From contig NZ_QQAW01000003.1 of NCBI RefSeq assembly GCF_003350405.1, positions 394,845-458,844 of the forward strand: DNA of 64,000 nt. Direction: 5' to 3'. Numbering within the stretch: position 1 is the first letter of the stretch; each line of letters starts with the position of its first letter. Positions 8,052 through 16,432 of the stretch are shown here, piece by piece. Both the position numbers and the translations under genes were made by a program. The notes beneath the pieces are model-generated. The model was not told where the DNA came from and did no database searches. It worked only from the letters and a program-made list of their open reading frames with translations. Source of the stretch: Gluconacetobacter liquefaciens (GTDB taxonomy: Bacteria > Pseudomonadota > Alphaproteobacteria > Acetobacterales > Acetobacteraceae).

Positions 8052-8422
8052 TTATCTGTTTCAATCAGGCGGTTAATCTCTTCGAGAGACAAATTGAGAA
8101 ACTCTGAAGGCCGGATGGCTCGATCATCAATATAGAAGCCCTCCGTTCCGCACCATGCCTTGCCGACGTAGATTTCATCGTAAGGCACTTCATGCTTGCG
8201 CAACCATTCCAAGATGATCGGCAATGTATTGGCGTTGATCTTGCCGATCGCCCCATTATAGGTGCGCATGTTCCGCGCCGTCTGAATCAGAATTTCAAAA
8301 CCTTGAGCCTTGTATTCCCTGAGTTTTTTGATCAGTGGCAGATTCGGTTCCTTGTCTGCGTATGACAGGTCCGGATTGTTTCTGGTCAGGGTATCATCAA
8401 GATCGACGACAAGGCGTTTCAT
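8048..8422 (-). CDS. HAD-superfamily phosphatase of capsule cassette
   Basis: This 124-residue protein starts at the ATG on 8422, preceded by a GGAG element; an ATG at 8479 would only add a weak leader. Motif I is VVDLDDTLT (nucleophile and acid Asp), motif II is the Thr in ILIQTARN, and motif IV is FYIDDRAI. It has no cap domain, so it belongs to the small class-III-like HAD phosphatases annotated as capsular biosynthesis proteins. The stop overlaps the next gene's start (ATGA). It most likely removes phosphate from an intermediate made by the neighbouring kinase/nucleotidyltransferase proteins. It is first in the cassette, so the promoter should lie upstream of 8422. Confidence 0.7.
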   Translation of the reverse strand: MKRLVVDLDDTLTRNNPDLSYADKEPNLPLIKKLREYKAQGFEILIQTARNMRTYNGAIGKINANTLPIILEWLRKHEVPYDEIYVGKAWCGTEGFYIDDRAIRPSEFLNLSLEEINRLIETDK

Positions 8423-8962
8423 AGGGGCTCCGCTAATTGACGATTTTGGGAAAGCAGACACATTGACATCCATCTTCATTGCTCGAAAGCGTGCGATGGA
8501 CAGACGGCTTGATGAGTGAATTAAAGTAGAATGGTCCTGTTGAACAGAGTGGGGCGAGGGCGGATTTCCGGCTGAAAGTCTAGATGAGAGAGGATGCGAT
8601 CTTCTCGTGCATCATTAAGGCGGAATATAGGATGAAAAATGGCTGACTGATGCCTGCCTGAGCGCCCCTCTGAAGATGTCATTTGCCCTGTCCATTGCTG
8701 ATTTCGACAAAGCGGGTGCATCGGGGACGATGGTCATGGAAAATTCACGACGTTATGCGGTTCGGTCTCGGGAGAGATAGAACTGTTACGAAGGTCGATC
8801 AAGCCCGTCATGTCTGCTTGGAACATCTCTATCGAAAGTCGCGGCCCTTAGCTCTCCGTCGAATCTTCTACGAGCCATGCGGTGCCAGAAACAGGAAAAG
8901 AGCTGCATATCAATTATCAATGGGCAGATTGATCCGGGTTCGAAGATTCACTCGGCAGATGG
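8423..8962. other. Intergenic region upstream of the capsule cassette
   Basis: About 540 bases contain no gene I can support. The right part is the 3' flank of the GT9 gene, and the left part should contain the promoter of the minus-strand HAD-kinase-nucleotidyltransferase-WavE unit. Open frames of up to 120 codons on the plus strand (around 8683-9045) resemble no family known to me and run into the antisense of the GT9 gene. Confidence 0.35.
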
Positions 8963-10798
8963 TCATGCAGGTTGTGTCTTTTCGTTCTGACGAGCGATCT
9001 CTTCCAGTGTTGTATCGAGGACTGTGGCGACGGGAATGGATGTAACGCATATCGCATCCATACCGCAGGAAAGCCGGTCGTTCAGGCCGCATCCGGCACA
9101 GGGAACACGGCGTGAGAGGATGACTCCTCCACGATTTTGTCCCCATTCCTGCCAGTTCACACGCGGGATGGCGATGCTGACAACGCTGACGCCCCGCGTG
9201 GCAGCCAGGTGTTTGGGGCCCGTGTCGTTGGCAACCAGAAGCAGAGTATGCGACAGGAGTGTGTCGAATGCATTCATATCGATGGATGGCATCAGCCTGA
9301 CGCCGGCTAGGCTTTTGCACTGTGCCTTTATGGAGTCCGTCAGGTCATCCTTGTCGATGAACAACAGAACCGGGATATGCGTGGCAGCATGGAAATCTGC
9401 GCAAAATGCCAGAAAGTTGGGCAGAGGCCATCGGTTGATGGGATGGCGCGCGCCAGAATGCACGACAATATAGCCCTTCTTTGCCACCCCATGGTCGCTA
9501 AGAATGGAATCGTCGCTGCTCGATTGACGACGGGGGACGACGGTCTGGCCCATGTGCAATGCCCCCTCAAGGGCAGAGACCAGCATGCTGACATGGGCTG
9601 CGTGATTGACGACTGCCTTGCGATTAACCTTGTCGCGTGACGTAACCTCGATACCAAAATCAATGAAAGGGAATTGACCAGGTTTGAAGCTCACCCTGTA
9701 GCGTGCGGCACACAGCCGCATCAGGGGCTGACTTTCGGCTCCGGGAGAAAGGTCGATCGCCAGATCGAACTCTCGTCCGCGCAGGGTTTGGCGTAAGGCA
9801 TGTTCAGCCTCGGCGGTCAGGAAACGACGTTCCGTTCTACCGTTGTAGGATAGGGAAAGAGAAAGATATTCGTCGGCGACCCCTGAGGCGATCAGAATGG
9901 GTACGATGGCCGTTTGCGACAGAACGGTGATGCGCGCTTCGGGGAAGAGCGCCCTCAGACGTGCCATGGCGGGCAGGGAAGCCGAAACGTCTCCTAGCTG
10001 GTCCGTGCGCAGGATCAGAATGGAGCGGATGCTCCCAGAAAAAATTTGCTCCTGGGGCCGGTGTCGCTCAGTCGGCAAGGACAGAACGTGGTCGATCGTC
10101 CCCATCTTGTCATCAGACGCGGAAGGTACAAACGCATCGGAATGTCGGACCCCGTCGGGGAGGGATGCGGTAATCTCCTCTTGCGGCCTCACGGTCACCC
10201 AGCGGCGGATGTGTCCGGCATGACGCGTGCCTGCATAAATATTCATATGCAGTCTCTGTCGGCCAACCGGCAGTTGGGCGGTATCCACCCACGCGTTGAC
10301 GCCCCAGATTTTCAGAGCGCCGATCTTGCGGACCAGCACAGGCGTGGCAACAGCGATGTCTGCTGTGGCACCATCGGGATTGATGCTGGCGCGCGTCAGG
10401 TCATGCCGCGATGAAATGAGAACACGAAAGGCGATCACGCCCGACAGGACGGGAAGTCCTGTCGGGGTTCTCAGGTTGCCGATCTGCACCAGCGCGATCC
10501 GCGTTCTGGAGACGGCAAACAGAAAGACGAAGGCGTAGTAAAGTCCGGAGAGCCGTTTGCCGATGCGGGGAAATTTCCGGCTGATGGCAGGTGCCGGGCG
10601 CGTCAGGAACCATTTGACGTTGCGTGGCAAGGGAAGAGTCATCAGATCGGAAAATGGCGAATCTGCCGCGTTGTCGCGCAGGGAAGGGAGGGGGGCATCC
10701 GGGTCGGTATCCAGCCCCTGATAGGAGGCTGCGGAACAGGTCCGCGTGTCGAGCGTGCTGCAGGACGGCTCGAGAGACCTGGTCGACTGTTTCACCAT
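8963..10798 (-). CDS. Glycosyltransferase family 9 protein with extra N-terminal domain
   Basis: This is a 611-residue protein. From about residue 265 it is a GT9 (heptosyltransferase-like) enzyme. SILILRTDQLGDVSASLPAM is the family's N-terminal loop, IVVHSGARHPINRWPL the donor-side loop, and LLLVANDTGPKHLAAT carries the conserved D-T-G-P-x-H sugar-nucleotide motif. C-A-G-C in the C-terminal VPCAGCGL is also typical. The first 260 residues are not part of GT9. Residues about 100-210 are strand-rich (ALVQIGNLRTPTG, then IYAGTRHAGHIRRW) and suggest a carbohydrate-binding or protein-docking domain. The start is uncertain because an internal Met near residue 53 is possible. It lies in the capsule export locus and probably adds a core or linker sugar. 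Confidence 0.75.
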   Translation of the reverse strand: MVKQSTRSLEPSCSTLDTRTCSAASYQGLDTDPDAPLPSLRDNAADSPFSDLMTLPLPRNVKWFLTRPAPAISRKFPRIGKRLSGLYYAFVFLFAVSRTRIALVQIGNLRTPTGLPVLSGVIAFRVLISSRHDLTRASINPDGATADIAVATPVLVRKIGALKIWGVNAWVDTAQLPVGRQRLHMNIYAGTRHAGHIRRWVTVRPQEEITASLPDGVRHSDAFVPSASDDKMGTIDHVLSLPTERHRPQEQIFSGSIRSILILRTDQLGDVSASLPAMARLRALFPEARITVLSQTAIVPILIASGVADEYLSLSLSYNGRTERRFLTAEAEHALRQTLRGREFDLAIDLSPGAESQPLMRLCAARYRVSFKPGQFPFIDFGIEVTSRDKVNRKAVVNHAAHVSMLVSALEGALHMGQTVVPRRQSSSDDSILSDHGVAKKGYIVVHSGARHPINRWPLPNFLAFCADFHAATHIPVLLFIDKDDLTDSIKAQCKSLAGVRLMPSIDMNAFDTLLSHTLLLVANDTGPKHLAATRGVSVVSIAIPRVNWQEWGQNRGGVILSRRVPCAGCGLNDRLSCGMDAICVTSIPVATVLDTTLEEIARQNEKTQPA

Positions 10799-11056
10799 GC
10801 GTTCCCAGTAGATTTCCGATTTTGAGCCCGGCCGCAGAAAGAACCCATGCCCCGCAGGCTGCCCTTCTGGCCGTTAGCCCCGGCGTTGCGAAGCCGCATT
10901 TTCCCGTTCTTCTGGTCGCTCGCACTGAAGAGAGGATGCGGTTTTATATGAAACTGGATAGTTTCTCCGCCGGTTTGTGGCAAATGAATTCGTTTGCCGG
11001 AACAGGGGGGGGCTGCGCGCTGGTAGAGGGTGCGCGCTATCTTTGCAACGGGCAGT
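10799..11056. other. Intergenic region between capsule exporter and GT9 gene
   Basis: About 260 bases without a supported gene. Its right end is AT-rich just after the stop of the ABC ATPase gene, and the GT9 promoter may lie in it. No terminator hairpin was recognised. Confidence 0.3.
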
Positions 11057-11704
11057 TTAAAAATTATTATACATATCCACGCCTTCCTGCACGCTGGCGC
11101 AGATGGTCATCTTGCCGTCTCGTAGAACCATGCTGTGATCGCATGTATCCTTGATGAAATCCATGCTGTGGGAAACGATCACAAGCGAGCGGTCCTGGCG
11201 CTTGTCAAAAAGTTCACGGCGGCACCTCTCCGAAAAGCGGGCGTCGCCGACCATGATGACCTCATCGATCAGATAGCATTCGAACTCGATCGCGATGGAC
11301 AATGCGAAGGCGAGCCGGGCACGCATGCCGGATGAGTAGGTTTTTACCGGCTCGCGGAGATGGCTGCCGAGCTCGGAAAAATCGTCTACAAAGCGGCGCA
11401 TTTCCCCATAATCGCGATCATAGATACGCGCGATGAAACGCAGATTATCGAGGCCGCTCAGGCTGCCCTGGAATGCCCCGGAAAACGCCAGGGGCCAGGA
11501 GACTGACATGTTCCGCTCGACCTGCCCTGATGTGGGCAGGTCCACACCACCAATGATGCGCAGGAGCGTCGATTTTCCGGCGCCGTTATGCCCCAGGATG
11601 CCCCACTTCTCGCCGCGCTGAACCGTGCAGTTCACCCCGTTGAGGACACGCCTTACGCCGGATGACGTATGGAACTCCTTGACGATGTCGACGCACTTTA
11701 TCAT
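11057..11704 (-). CDS. kpsT: Capsule ABC exporter ATPase (KpsT-like)
   Basis: This 215-residue ABC ATPase powers export of lipid-linked capsular polysaccharide across the inner membrane. Walker A is GHNGAGKST (residues 38-46), the signature is YSSGMRARLAFALS, and Walker B is CYLIDEVIMVGD, followed by the switch His in VIVSHSM. The size and the short C-terminus match KpsT/CtrD/BexA, which lack the carbohydrate-binding extension of Wzt proteins. It starts 12 bases after the permease gene and is the last gene of the four-gene export operon. The function is well supported. The symbol is given by family analogy. Confidence 0.88.
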   Translation of the reverse strand: MIKCVDIVKEFHTSSGVRRVLNGVNCTVQRGEKWGILGHNGAGKSTLLRIIGGVDLPTSGQVERNMSVSWPLAFSGAFQGSLSGLDNLRFIARIYDRDYGEMRRFVDDFSELGSHLREPVKTYSSGMRARLAFALSIAIEFECYLIDEVIMVGDARFSERCRRELFDKRQDRSLVIVSHSMDFIKDTCDHSMVLRDGKMTICASVQEGVDMYNNF

Positions 11705-11716
11705 GGCTTCGCGGCT

Positions 11717-12523
11717 CTAACCTGTGATCTCGAGATGTTTTCTGACGCCCGCCGTCAGGATGATGCCGATCAGGAGCAGCAGAACTGTCATCCATGTATT
11801 GTAGAAAAGGTCGTATCTGACGCTGGCTTCGATGCCGAACTGGCCGCCTCGGATCATTTCTATGTTGTTGGCCATGGGAGATAGGAGCAGAATCCATTGG
11901 TAACGCAGGGGAAGCCACGCAACCATGATGAACGCGCCGGAAAACGGGAGGGAGAGGTAAGAAATAATAGATACCACTTTCTCGACGAGATCCGAGATCT
12001 CGCTCAGCGATGCTGCGAGGAGGGCCGTGGCGAAGCAGAAAATGGACTGATAGAGGAGTCCCAGCACGATGAGGCCATAACTCTGCGGGGGCTTCATGTA
12101 GCCGAGGATAATGGCCACCCCGAGCACAAGCATGCCGGCCATGATTGTCCCTATGATTTCCAGGAACGTGCGTGCTGTGATGATGTCGAACGGCGTTACC
12201 TGCCGATGGAAAAGCAGGCTGCCGTTGGACTCATAGGCCTTGACCGCGCGCCCAAGGCAATGTCGCCACATCGTTAGGGGAACATATCCTGTCACCACGA
12301 GAGCCGTCATGGCCAAGCCATGTTCACGGGCTGGGCGAATGGCGGTCCAGACAATGGCGACGCCCGCGCAGAAAAGGATGGGCTCGCCAATCACCCACAG
12401 GAAACCCAGGTTATCCCGCCCATAGCGAGTATGAATTTCCCGCAGGATGAGTGCATGAATAACTTTGTACTGTAGGCGGAAATGGGAGAGGAGCCTATTG
12501 CTCGACCGCAATTGCCGCTTCAT
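11717..12523 (-). CDS. kpsM: Capsule ABC exporter permease (KpsM-like)
   Basis: This 268-residue ABC-2 type permease has about six hydrophobic segments and a cytoplasmic N-terminus containing ALILREIHTRYG, the amphipathic entry helix conserved in KpsM/BexB/CtrC. It forms the membrane channel with the KpsT-like ATPase. The ATG overlaps the stop of the upstream KpsE-like gene by four bases (ATGA), so translation is coupled. A segment near residues 195-235, with SLPFSGAFIMVAWLP, matches the re-entrant loop region of ABC-2 permeases. Confidence 0.87.
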   Translation of the reverse strand: MKRQLRSSNRLLSHFRLQYKVIHALILREIHTRYGRDNLGFLWVIGEPILFCAGVAIVWTAIRPAREHGLAMTALVVTGYVPLTMWRHCLGRAVKAYESNGSLLFHRQVTPFDIITARTFLEIIGTIMAGMLVLGVAIILGYMKPPQSYGLIVLGLLYQSIFCFATALLAASLSEISDLVEKVVSIISYLSLPFSGAFIMVAWLPLRYQWILLLSPMANNIEMIRGGQFGIEASVRYDLFYNTWMTVLLLLIGIILTAGVRKHLEITG

Positions 12524-13716
12524 GTGATCCGATGCTCCCGAGCGCCCGCGACGAGAAGACGACCCATAATATAGACGCCGTAGAAGCAGAGGATCGAAAT
12601 CGCCATCACCTCGATGGTCGGCGGATAGGCAGGGTAATCAGGCTTGTCGGGTTGCGTGACTTCCTCCAGGAACACCATCTGATGGTCCGCCCGGGCCTTG
12701 GCGCTCTGCAATGACGTGACTTCGGACGCCAGGACCTGCTGCAGAATCTGCCTCTGGATGGTCAGGGTGTCATACTCCGTCAGGCGCGGCACCAGGGACT
12801 GCGAGTCTCCCGTCAGGCGGGCGGAAGCGGTCTCCAGTTCCTTGCGCAGGATATCGATCTGGTGCTGATACACCGCGATGGAGGGGCTGTCGGGTGCCGT
12901 CTGGCGGGTCTGGTCCAGACGCATCTGCGTCGCGGTCAACAGGGATTGCAGCGCGTATTGTGAGGACACCAGCGGCGTGCTCTGCTTTTCCGGATCGATC
13001 ATCGCACTGGTGTTGCGGAAGGCTGCAAGGCGGGTTTGCAGATCGCGTATCTCCCCCAGCGTTGCAGTGACTTCCTTCTGGGCGGCATCCACCAGATTCG
13101 CGCGCTGACGGCGGTTGATATCGTTGATCAGGTCTTCCGCAGCAGCGATGAGCGCTTTTGCGATCCGCTGCGAATCATCTGCGCTAAAGGTCCGGACCGT
13201 CAGGACAGACAGGGAGGTATCGGCGTCGATCTGTGCCTTAACGTGACGTTTATAGTACTTATAGAAGCTTTCGAGATCCCGCCGGGAATACCAGTTGGGG
13301 AAACGGGCTATGAAATCCGCCTCCTTGCGGGAGAATACCCGCGCAAGATCATTATTGCGAAGCAGGAGCGTCATGGCATCGCGCGAGACCAGATAATCCT
13401 GCACCGCGAAGGTATCGTCGCTGGTAACGGACTCGCCCGCGCCACTCTGCAGCATCATTGTAAGCGGCAGGCCGCTGGCGCTGTGTTCGCCTCGCACCAT
13501 GAAGTGGGCTTCGGAAATATACTGCGGCGTCGCAAGGCATATCAGGTAAAGGAACAGCAGGATGTTGGGCACGATAACCGTGAAGAAAAGTCCCATCCCG
13601 ATCTTGTTCCGCACAAAGGTCACGCAGGCTTCGTACGCTTTCGCCGAACGAACCCGCCGGGCTGCGGGTGCGGGTGTTGCGACCAATGAAGGATATTCCT
13701 GATACTCATCTGACAT
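12520..13716 (-). CDS. kpsE: Capsule export inner-membrane/periplasmic protein (KpsE/CtrB-like)
   Basis: This is a 398-residue protein from the ATG at 13716, which has an AGGAAAG element upstream; a TTG at 13737 is the alternative. A membrane helix at about residues 40-60 and a second at the very C-terminus (about 365-390) bracket a long periplasmic part. That part contains a predicted coiled coil between about 150 and 350, rich in Gln, Ala, Arg and Leu. This is the polysaccharide co-polymerase type 3 layout of KpsE, BexC and CtrB. It bridges the ABC exporter and the outer-membrane OPX protein. It lies between the OPX gene and kpsM, with a four-base overlap to kpsM. Confidence 0.87.
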   Translation of the reverse strand: MSDEYQEYPSLVATPAPAARRVRSAKAYEACVTFVRNKIGMGLFFTVIVPNILLFLYLICLATPQYISEAHFMVRGEHSASGLPLTMMLQSGAGESVTSDDTFAVQDYLVSRDAMTLLLRNNDLARVFSRKEADFIARFPNWYSRRDLESFYKYYKRHVKAQIDADTSLSVLTVRTFSADDSQRIAKALIAAAEDLINDINRRQRANLVDAAQKEVTATLGEIRDLQTRLAAFRNTSAMIDPEKQSTPLVSSQYALQSLLTATQMRLDQTRQTAPDSPSIAVYQHQIDILRKELETASARLTGDSQSLVPRLTEYDTLTIQRQILQQVLASEVTSLQSAKARADHQMVFLEEVTQPDKPDYPAYPPTIEVMAISILCFYGVYIMGRLLVAGAREHRIT

Positions 13717-13790
13717 CGAAAAACTTTCCTGCCCCAACCTTATCGAAAATGTCCATGCCCCGTTTCGCAGCGGGAGTTCCGGCCGGTGCC

Positions 13791-15047
13791 TCAGTGCGCC
13801 ATATATCCCGCAGTGATACCGGGTTGGATAATCGTGCTGATAAGGGCGAACAGTTTATAGAATTCATTAGCCTTGGCGTTGGAGAAGTACAGCATGTCCT
13901 TGTCTCTCATGACAAAATGCTGACCAAGAAAGTAATTGCCGGGGTTCATCATATCGATCTGGTAAACGATCGGCGTAGAGGATTTGCCCGGGGTTACGGG
14001 GAGACCCAAGCGCCGGACGATATCATTGTTTTCATAGCGCAGAAGGAAAATTCCATTGGGATCGGCCCGTTCATCCATCGGCCCCCCCACGCGGGCGATG
14101 GCTTCTGCCAGGGAGAGTTCAGGCACCGTGAAAGGGACTTCCGATACCTTGCCCGCCGCACCAAAAACCGTAAAGGTCCGCGGTTTGTAAATGACCTCCA
14201 CACGATCGCCGGGATGAATGGCGATATTCTGTGAGGGGTCGCTCTCCGGTATGCTCATCGCCACGCGGACTACCCGGTTGCCGCGGGTCAACTGGATGAT
14301 CGAATCCTCGGGAGGATGAAGGGTGCCCTGCGCCAAGGCGATGACATCCATGATACGCTCTCGCGCGGGGGTCAGCAACACCCGTCCCGAGCGTTTGACA
14401 TCACCGTACACGATGGCCGAGTTGGTCACACCCTGTACGACATGCACGATCACTTGTGGTGCCTGGGATTTGCGGGCGAGAGCCTCGCGTACCATCGTTG
14501 CCACCTGATCCACCGTGCGTCCTGCCACATTCAGCGTTCCCACGTAGGGCACCGTGACAGTTCCCTTGGCACTGACGTTCAGAGGGGGCAGGTTGCTCAG
14601 CGTTGCGGTGGCGCTGTTACCGTGCGGATCCTGTCCGCTGGTGCTGCCAGAGAGAATGGAGCCCGTGCTCTGGCTACTGGTGGCCTCGCCAGCCAGGGCA
14701 GATGCCATCGACATGCCGCTGGCGTTGGTGCCGCCGCCGCCGAACAGGCTGTTGCCGAGTTCGTAGACAGAAACCTGGATCGTATCGCCCGGGCCGATCA
14801 TGTCGTTGCCCGTGGCGCGATCGGTTACCTGTTCGAGAGACGAAAGCGGTGTTGGGGCATCACTGGCAAGAAGCGTCAGCAGGTCGGCACTGATCTTCAC
14901 GATGCCAAAGCCCTGCGTATTCTGCTTGGGGTCTTTTTGTATCTGGAGAATGTGAGATTCCGTGGGACCGCTCCGTGGCAGGGAGCTGCATCCTGCCAGA
15001 AGAAAGAGGCTGGTCGCCAGAACGCCCGGTAACCGCGCCGTCGTCAT
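13791..15047 (-). CDS. kpsD: Outer-membrane polysaccharide export (OPX) lipoprotein
   Basis: This is a 418-residue protein from the ATG at 15047, chosen because it places a lipoprotein signal (LFLLAGCSS) at the N-terminus. An ATG at 15134 would put 29 unrelated residues first. It contains the Poly_export domain (TVTVPYVGTLNVAGRTVDQV is the typical strand-turn) and SLBB-type repeats downstream (SGRVLLTPAR, then VPFTVPELSLAEAIARVGG). With KpsE it forms the periplasmic and outer-membrane conduit for capsule. The length and lipobox fit CtrA/BexD/Wza-type proteins more closely than the larger E. coli KpsD, so the symbol is positional. It is the first gene of the export operon. Confidence 0.83.
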   Translation of the reverse strand: MTTARLPGVLATSLFLLAGCSSLPRSGPTESHILQIQKDPKQNTQGFGIVKISADLLTLLASDAPTPLSSLEQVTDRATGNDMIGPGDTIQVSVYELGNSLFGGGGTNASGMSMASALAGEATSSQSTGSILSGSTSGQDPHGNSATATLSNLPPLNVSAKGTVTVPYVGTLNVAGRTVDQVATMVREALARKSQAPQVIVHVVQGVTNSAIVYGDVKRSGRVLLTPARERIMDVIALAQGTLHPPEDSIIQLTRGNRVVRVAMSIPESDPSQNIAIHPGDRVEVIYKPRTFTVFGAAGKVSEVPFTVPELSLAEAIARVGGPMDERADPNGIFLLRYENNDIVRRLGLPVTPGKSSTPIVYQIDMMNPGNYFLGQHFVMRDKDMLYFSNAKANEFYKLFALISTIIQPGITAGYMAH

Positions 15048-15134
15048 ACGGCATGTCGCGGTAAGATTGCCCAAACGGCAGAGTTCAGGAAACGTATTAA
15101 CCACGCGACATACCACCCCAAGATAAAAATCCAT

Positions 15135-15303
15135 GTCTGGTCAGATTGCCGAAGCTCTATGTCAAAGGTTGGACAGCTTGGCAAGAAAATGCCCCCAGCC
15201 CGCTGGGGTCTTGCAGAGTGATCACTCATGCGATGATATTATCATGCACAGTCCTGGGCGGATCAGCGGCTGCAAAAAGCAACATCTTCCCCTTCCTGCG
15301 ATT
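15135..15303. promoter_or_regulatory. Upstream region of capsule export operon
   Basis: This gap between the OPX gene and the exonuclease III gene should hold the promoter of the minus-strand capsule export operon. It contains AT-rich stretches (TGATATTATCATG near 15233-15245, a short inverted repeat) that could be an operator. No start site could be fixed by eye. Confidence 0.3.
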
Positions 15304-16098
15304 TCAATCGCGGAAATCAACGGCGACCGGAACATGATCCGACGTCGTTGGCCAGTCGCGGACATCTTGTAACACCGTCATGCTGGCCAGATGTTCTGTC
15401 AGGTCGGGCGTGATCCAGACATGATCGAGGCGGCGCCCGCGATTGGACGCTTTCCAGTCGCGGTTGCGGTAGGACCACCAAGTGTACAGTTTTTGGTCGG
15501 ATGGCACGAAATGCCGCATCGCATCGACGAAGCCGCAGGCCTGCCACGCCAGTAGCCGCGTTGTTTCTGGTGGTGTATGGCTGACGACGTTCAGCAACTG
15601 CTTGTGGCTCCAGACATCCTGTTCCAGCGGTGCGATATTCAGATCGCCAACCAGGATGGTTCGGCGGTTGGGACGGTCGGCGAACCAGGCTGTGGCTTCG
15701 TCCACGAATGCCAGTTTATGCGCGAATTTCGGGTTGGCCTCGGGGTCGGGAATGTCGCCGCCGGCGGGAATGTAGAAATTATGCAGGTCGACCGTTTCAC
15801 CGCCGAGCGAAAACGACGCCGCGATATGGCGACAATCGCCGCGGCCGCACCAGTCCGGCGTGCCGTCAAGCGAAGTCAACGCCACCCGCGACAGGATCGC
15901 GACGCCGTTATAGGCTTTCATGCCACGATAGAACGTGTGGGTGTATCCCAGATCGCGGACTGCGTCGGCAGGGAACAGATCGTCTGCGACCTTGGTTTCC
16001 TGCAGGCAGATGATGTCCGGACGGAGTTCCTCGCCTAATCGGGCGAGCAGAGGCAGTCGAAGGCGGAGCGAATTGATATTCCACGTCATGATGCGCAT
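15304..16098 (-). CDS. xthA: Exodeoxyribonuclease III
   Basis: This 264-residue endonuclease/exonuclease/phosphatase-family enzyme cleaves at abasic sites in base excision repair. Motifs in order: WNINSLR (Asn metal ligand), CLQETK (catalytic Glu), YRGMKAYNGVAI, LVGDLNIAP (catalytic Asp and Asn), WWSYR, RLDHVW, and the terminal SDHVPV (catalytic His). The ATG at 16098 gives the normal family N-terminus (MRIMTWNIN). Earlier ATGs at 16116 and 16257 add a leader the family lacks. It is monocistronic, between the capsule locus and uvrC. Confidence 0.9.
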   Translation of the reverse strand: MRIMTWNINSLRLRLPLLARLGEELRPDIICLQETKVADDLFPADAVRDLGYTHTFYRGMKAYNGVAILSRVALTSLDGTPDWCGRGDCRHIAASFSLGGETVDLHNFYIPAGGDIPDPEANPKFAHKLAFVDEATAWFADRPNRRTILVGDLNIAPLEQDVWSHKQLLNVVSHTPPETTRLLAWQACGFVDAMRHFVPSDQKLYTWWSYRNRDWKASNRGRRLDHVWITPDLTEHLASMTVLQDVRDWPTTSDHVPVAVDFRD

Positions 16099-16257
16099 AT
16101 CAGTGGCATTGCCCATGATGCGCCGGCTGGCAAGGGCGATTCCTGCCATCACGAACAAAACGGGACCGAAACGCGACTGGGGAGAGAGGGAATCGCGTGG
16201 AGCCTGTGAGGGATGGGGAGTGATCCTCGGCTTTTCAGTGGATTGCCTGAAGTTCAT

Positions 16258-16432
16258 CGAACATCAAGGCTGTGTTGGAATAATGGTTTGAATATCAGTG
16301 GGTTATTTTCATGTGCTGTTTTTTTTATGCAATCCAAGCCGGAGGCAGGAAAACCGCCCGCCCCACGATTCTGCCCGTGTCTGCTCCACAGACTTATCCA
16401 CATAATCGGTGGATGAATGGGGAGGCAGCCTG
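16258..16432. promoter_or_regulatory. Divergent promoter region xthA/uvrC with a consensus DnaA box
   Basis: This divergent gap contains TTATCCACA at 16394-16402, an exact match to the consensus DnaA-binding 9-mer, about 30 bases before the uvrC start. The left half has an AT-rich T-run near 16320. No second DnaA box was seen close by, so this is not an origin. It could be a DnaA-responsive promoter element or chance. Confidence 0.4.

Noticed and set aside
8683..9045. 120-codon plus-strand frame in the gap near the GT9 gene
   Set aside because: It has no ribosome site and no family features, and its end runs antisense into the GT9 coding sequence.
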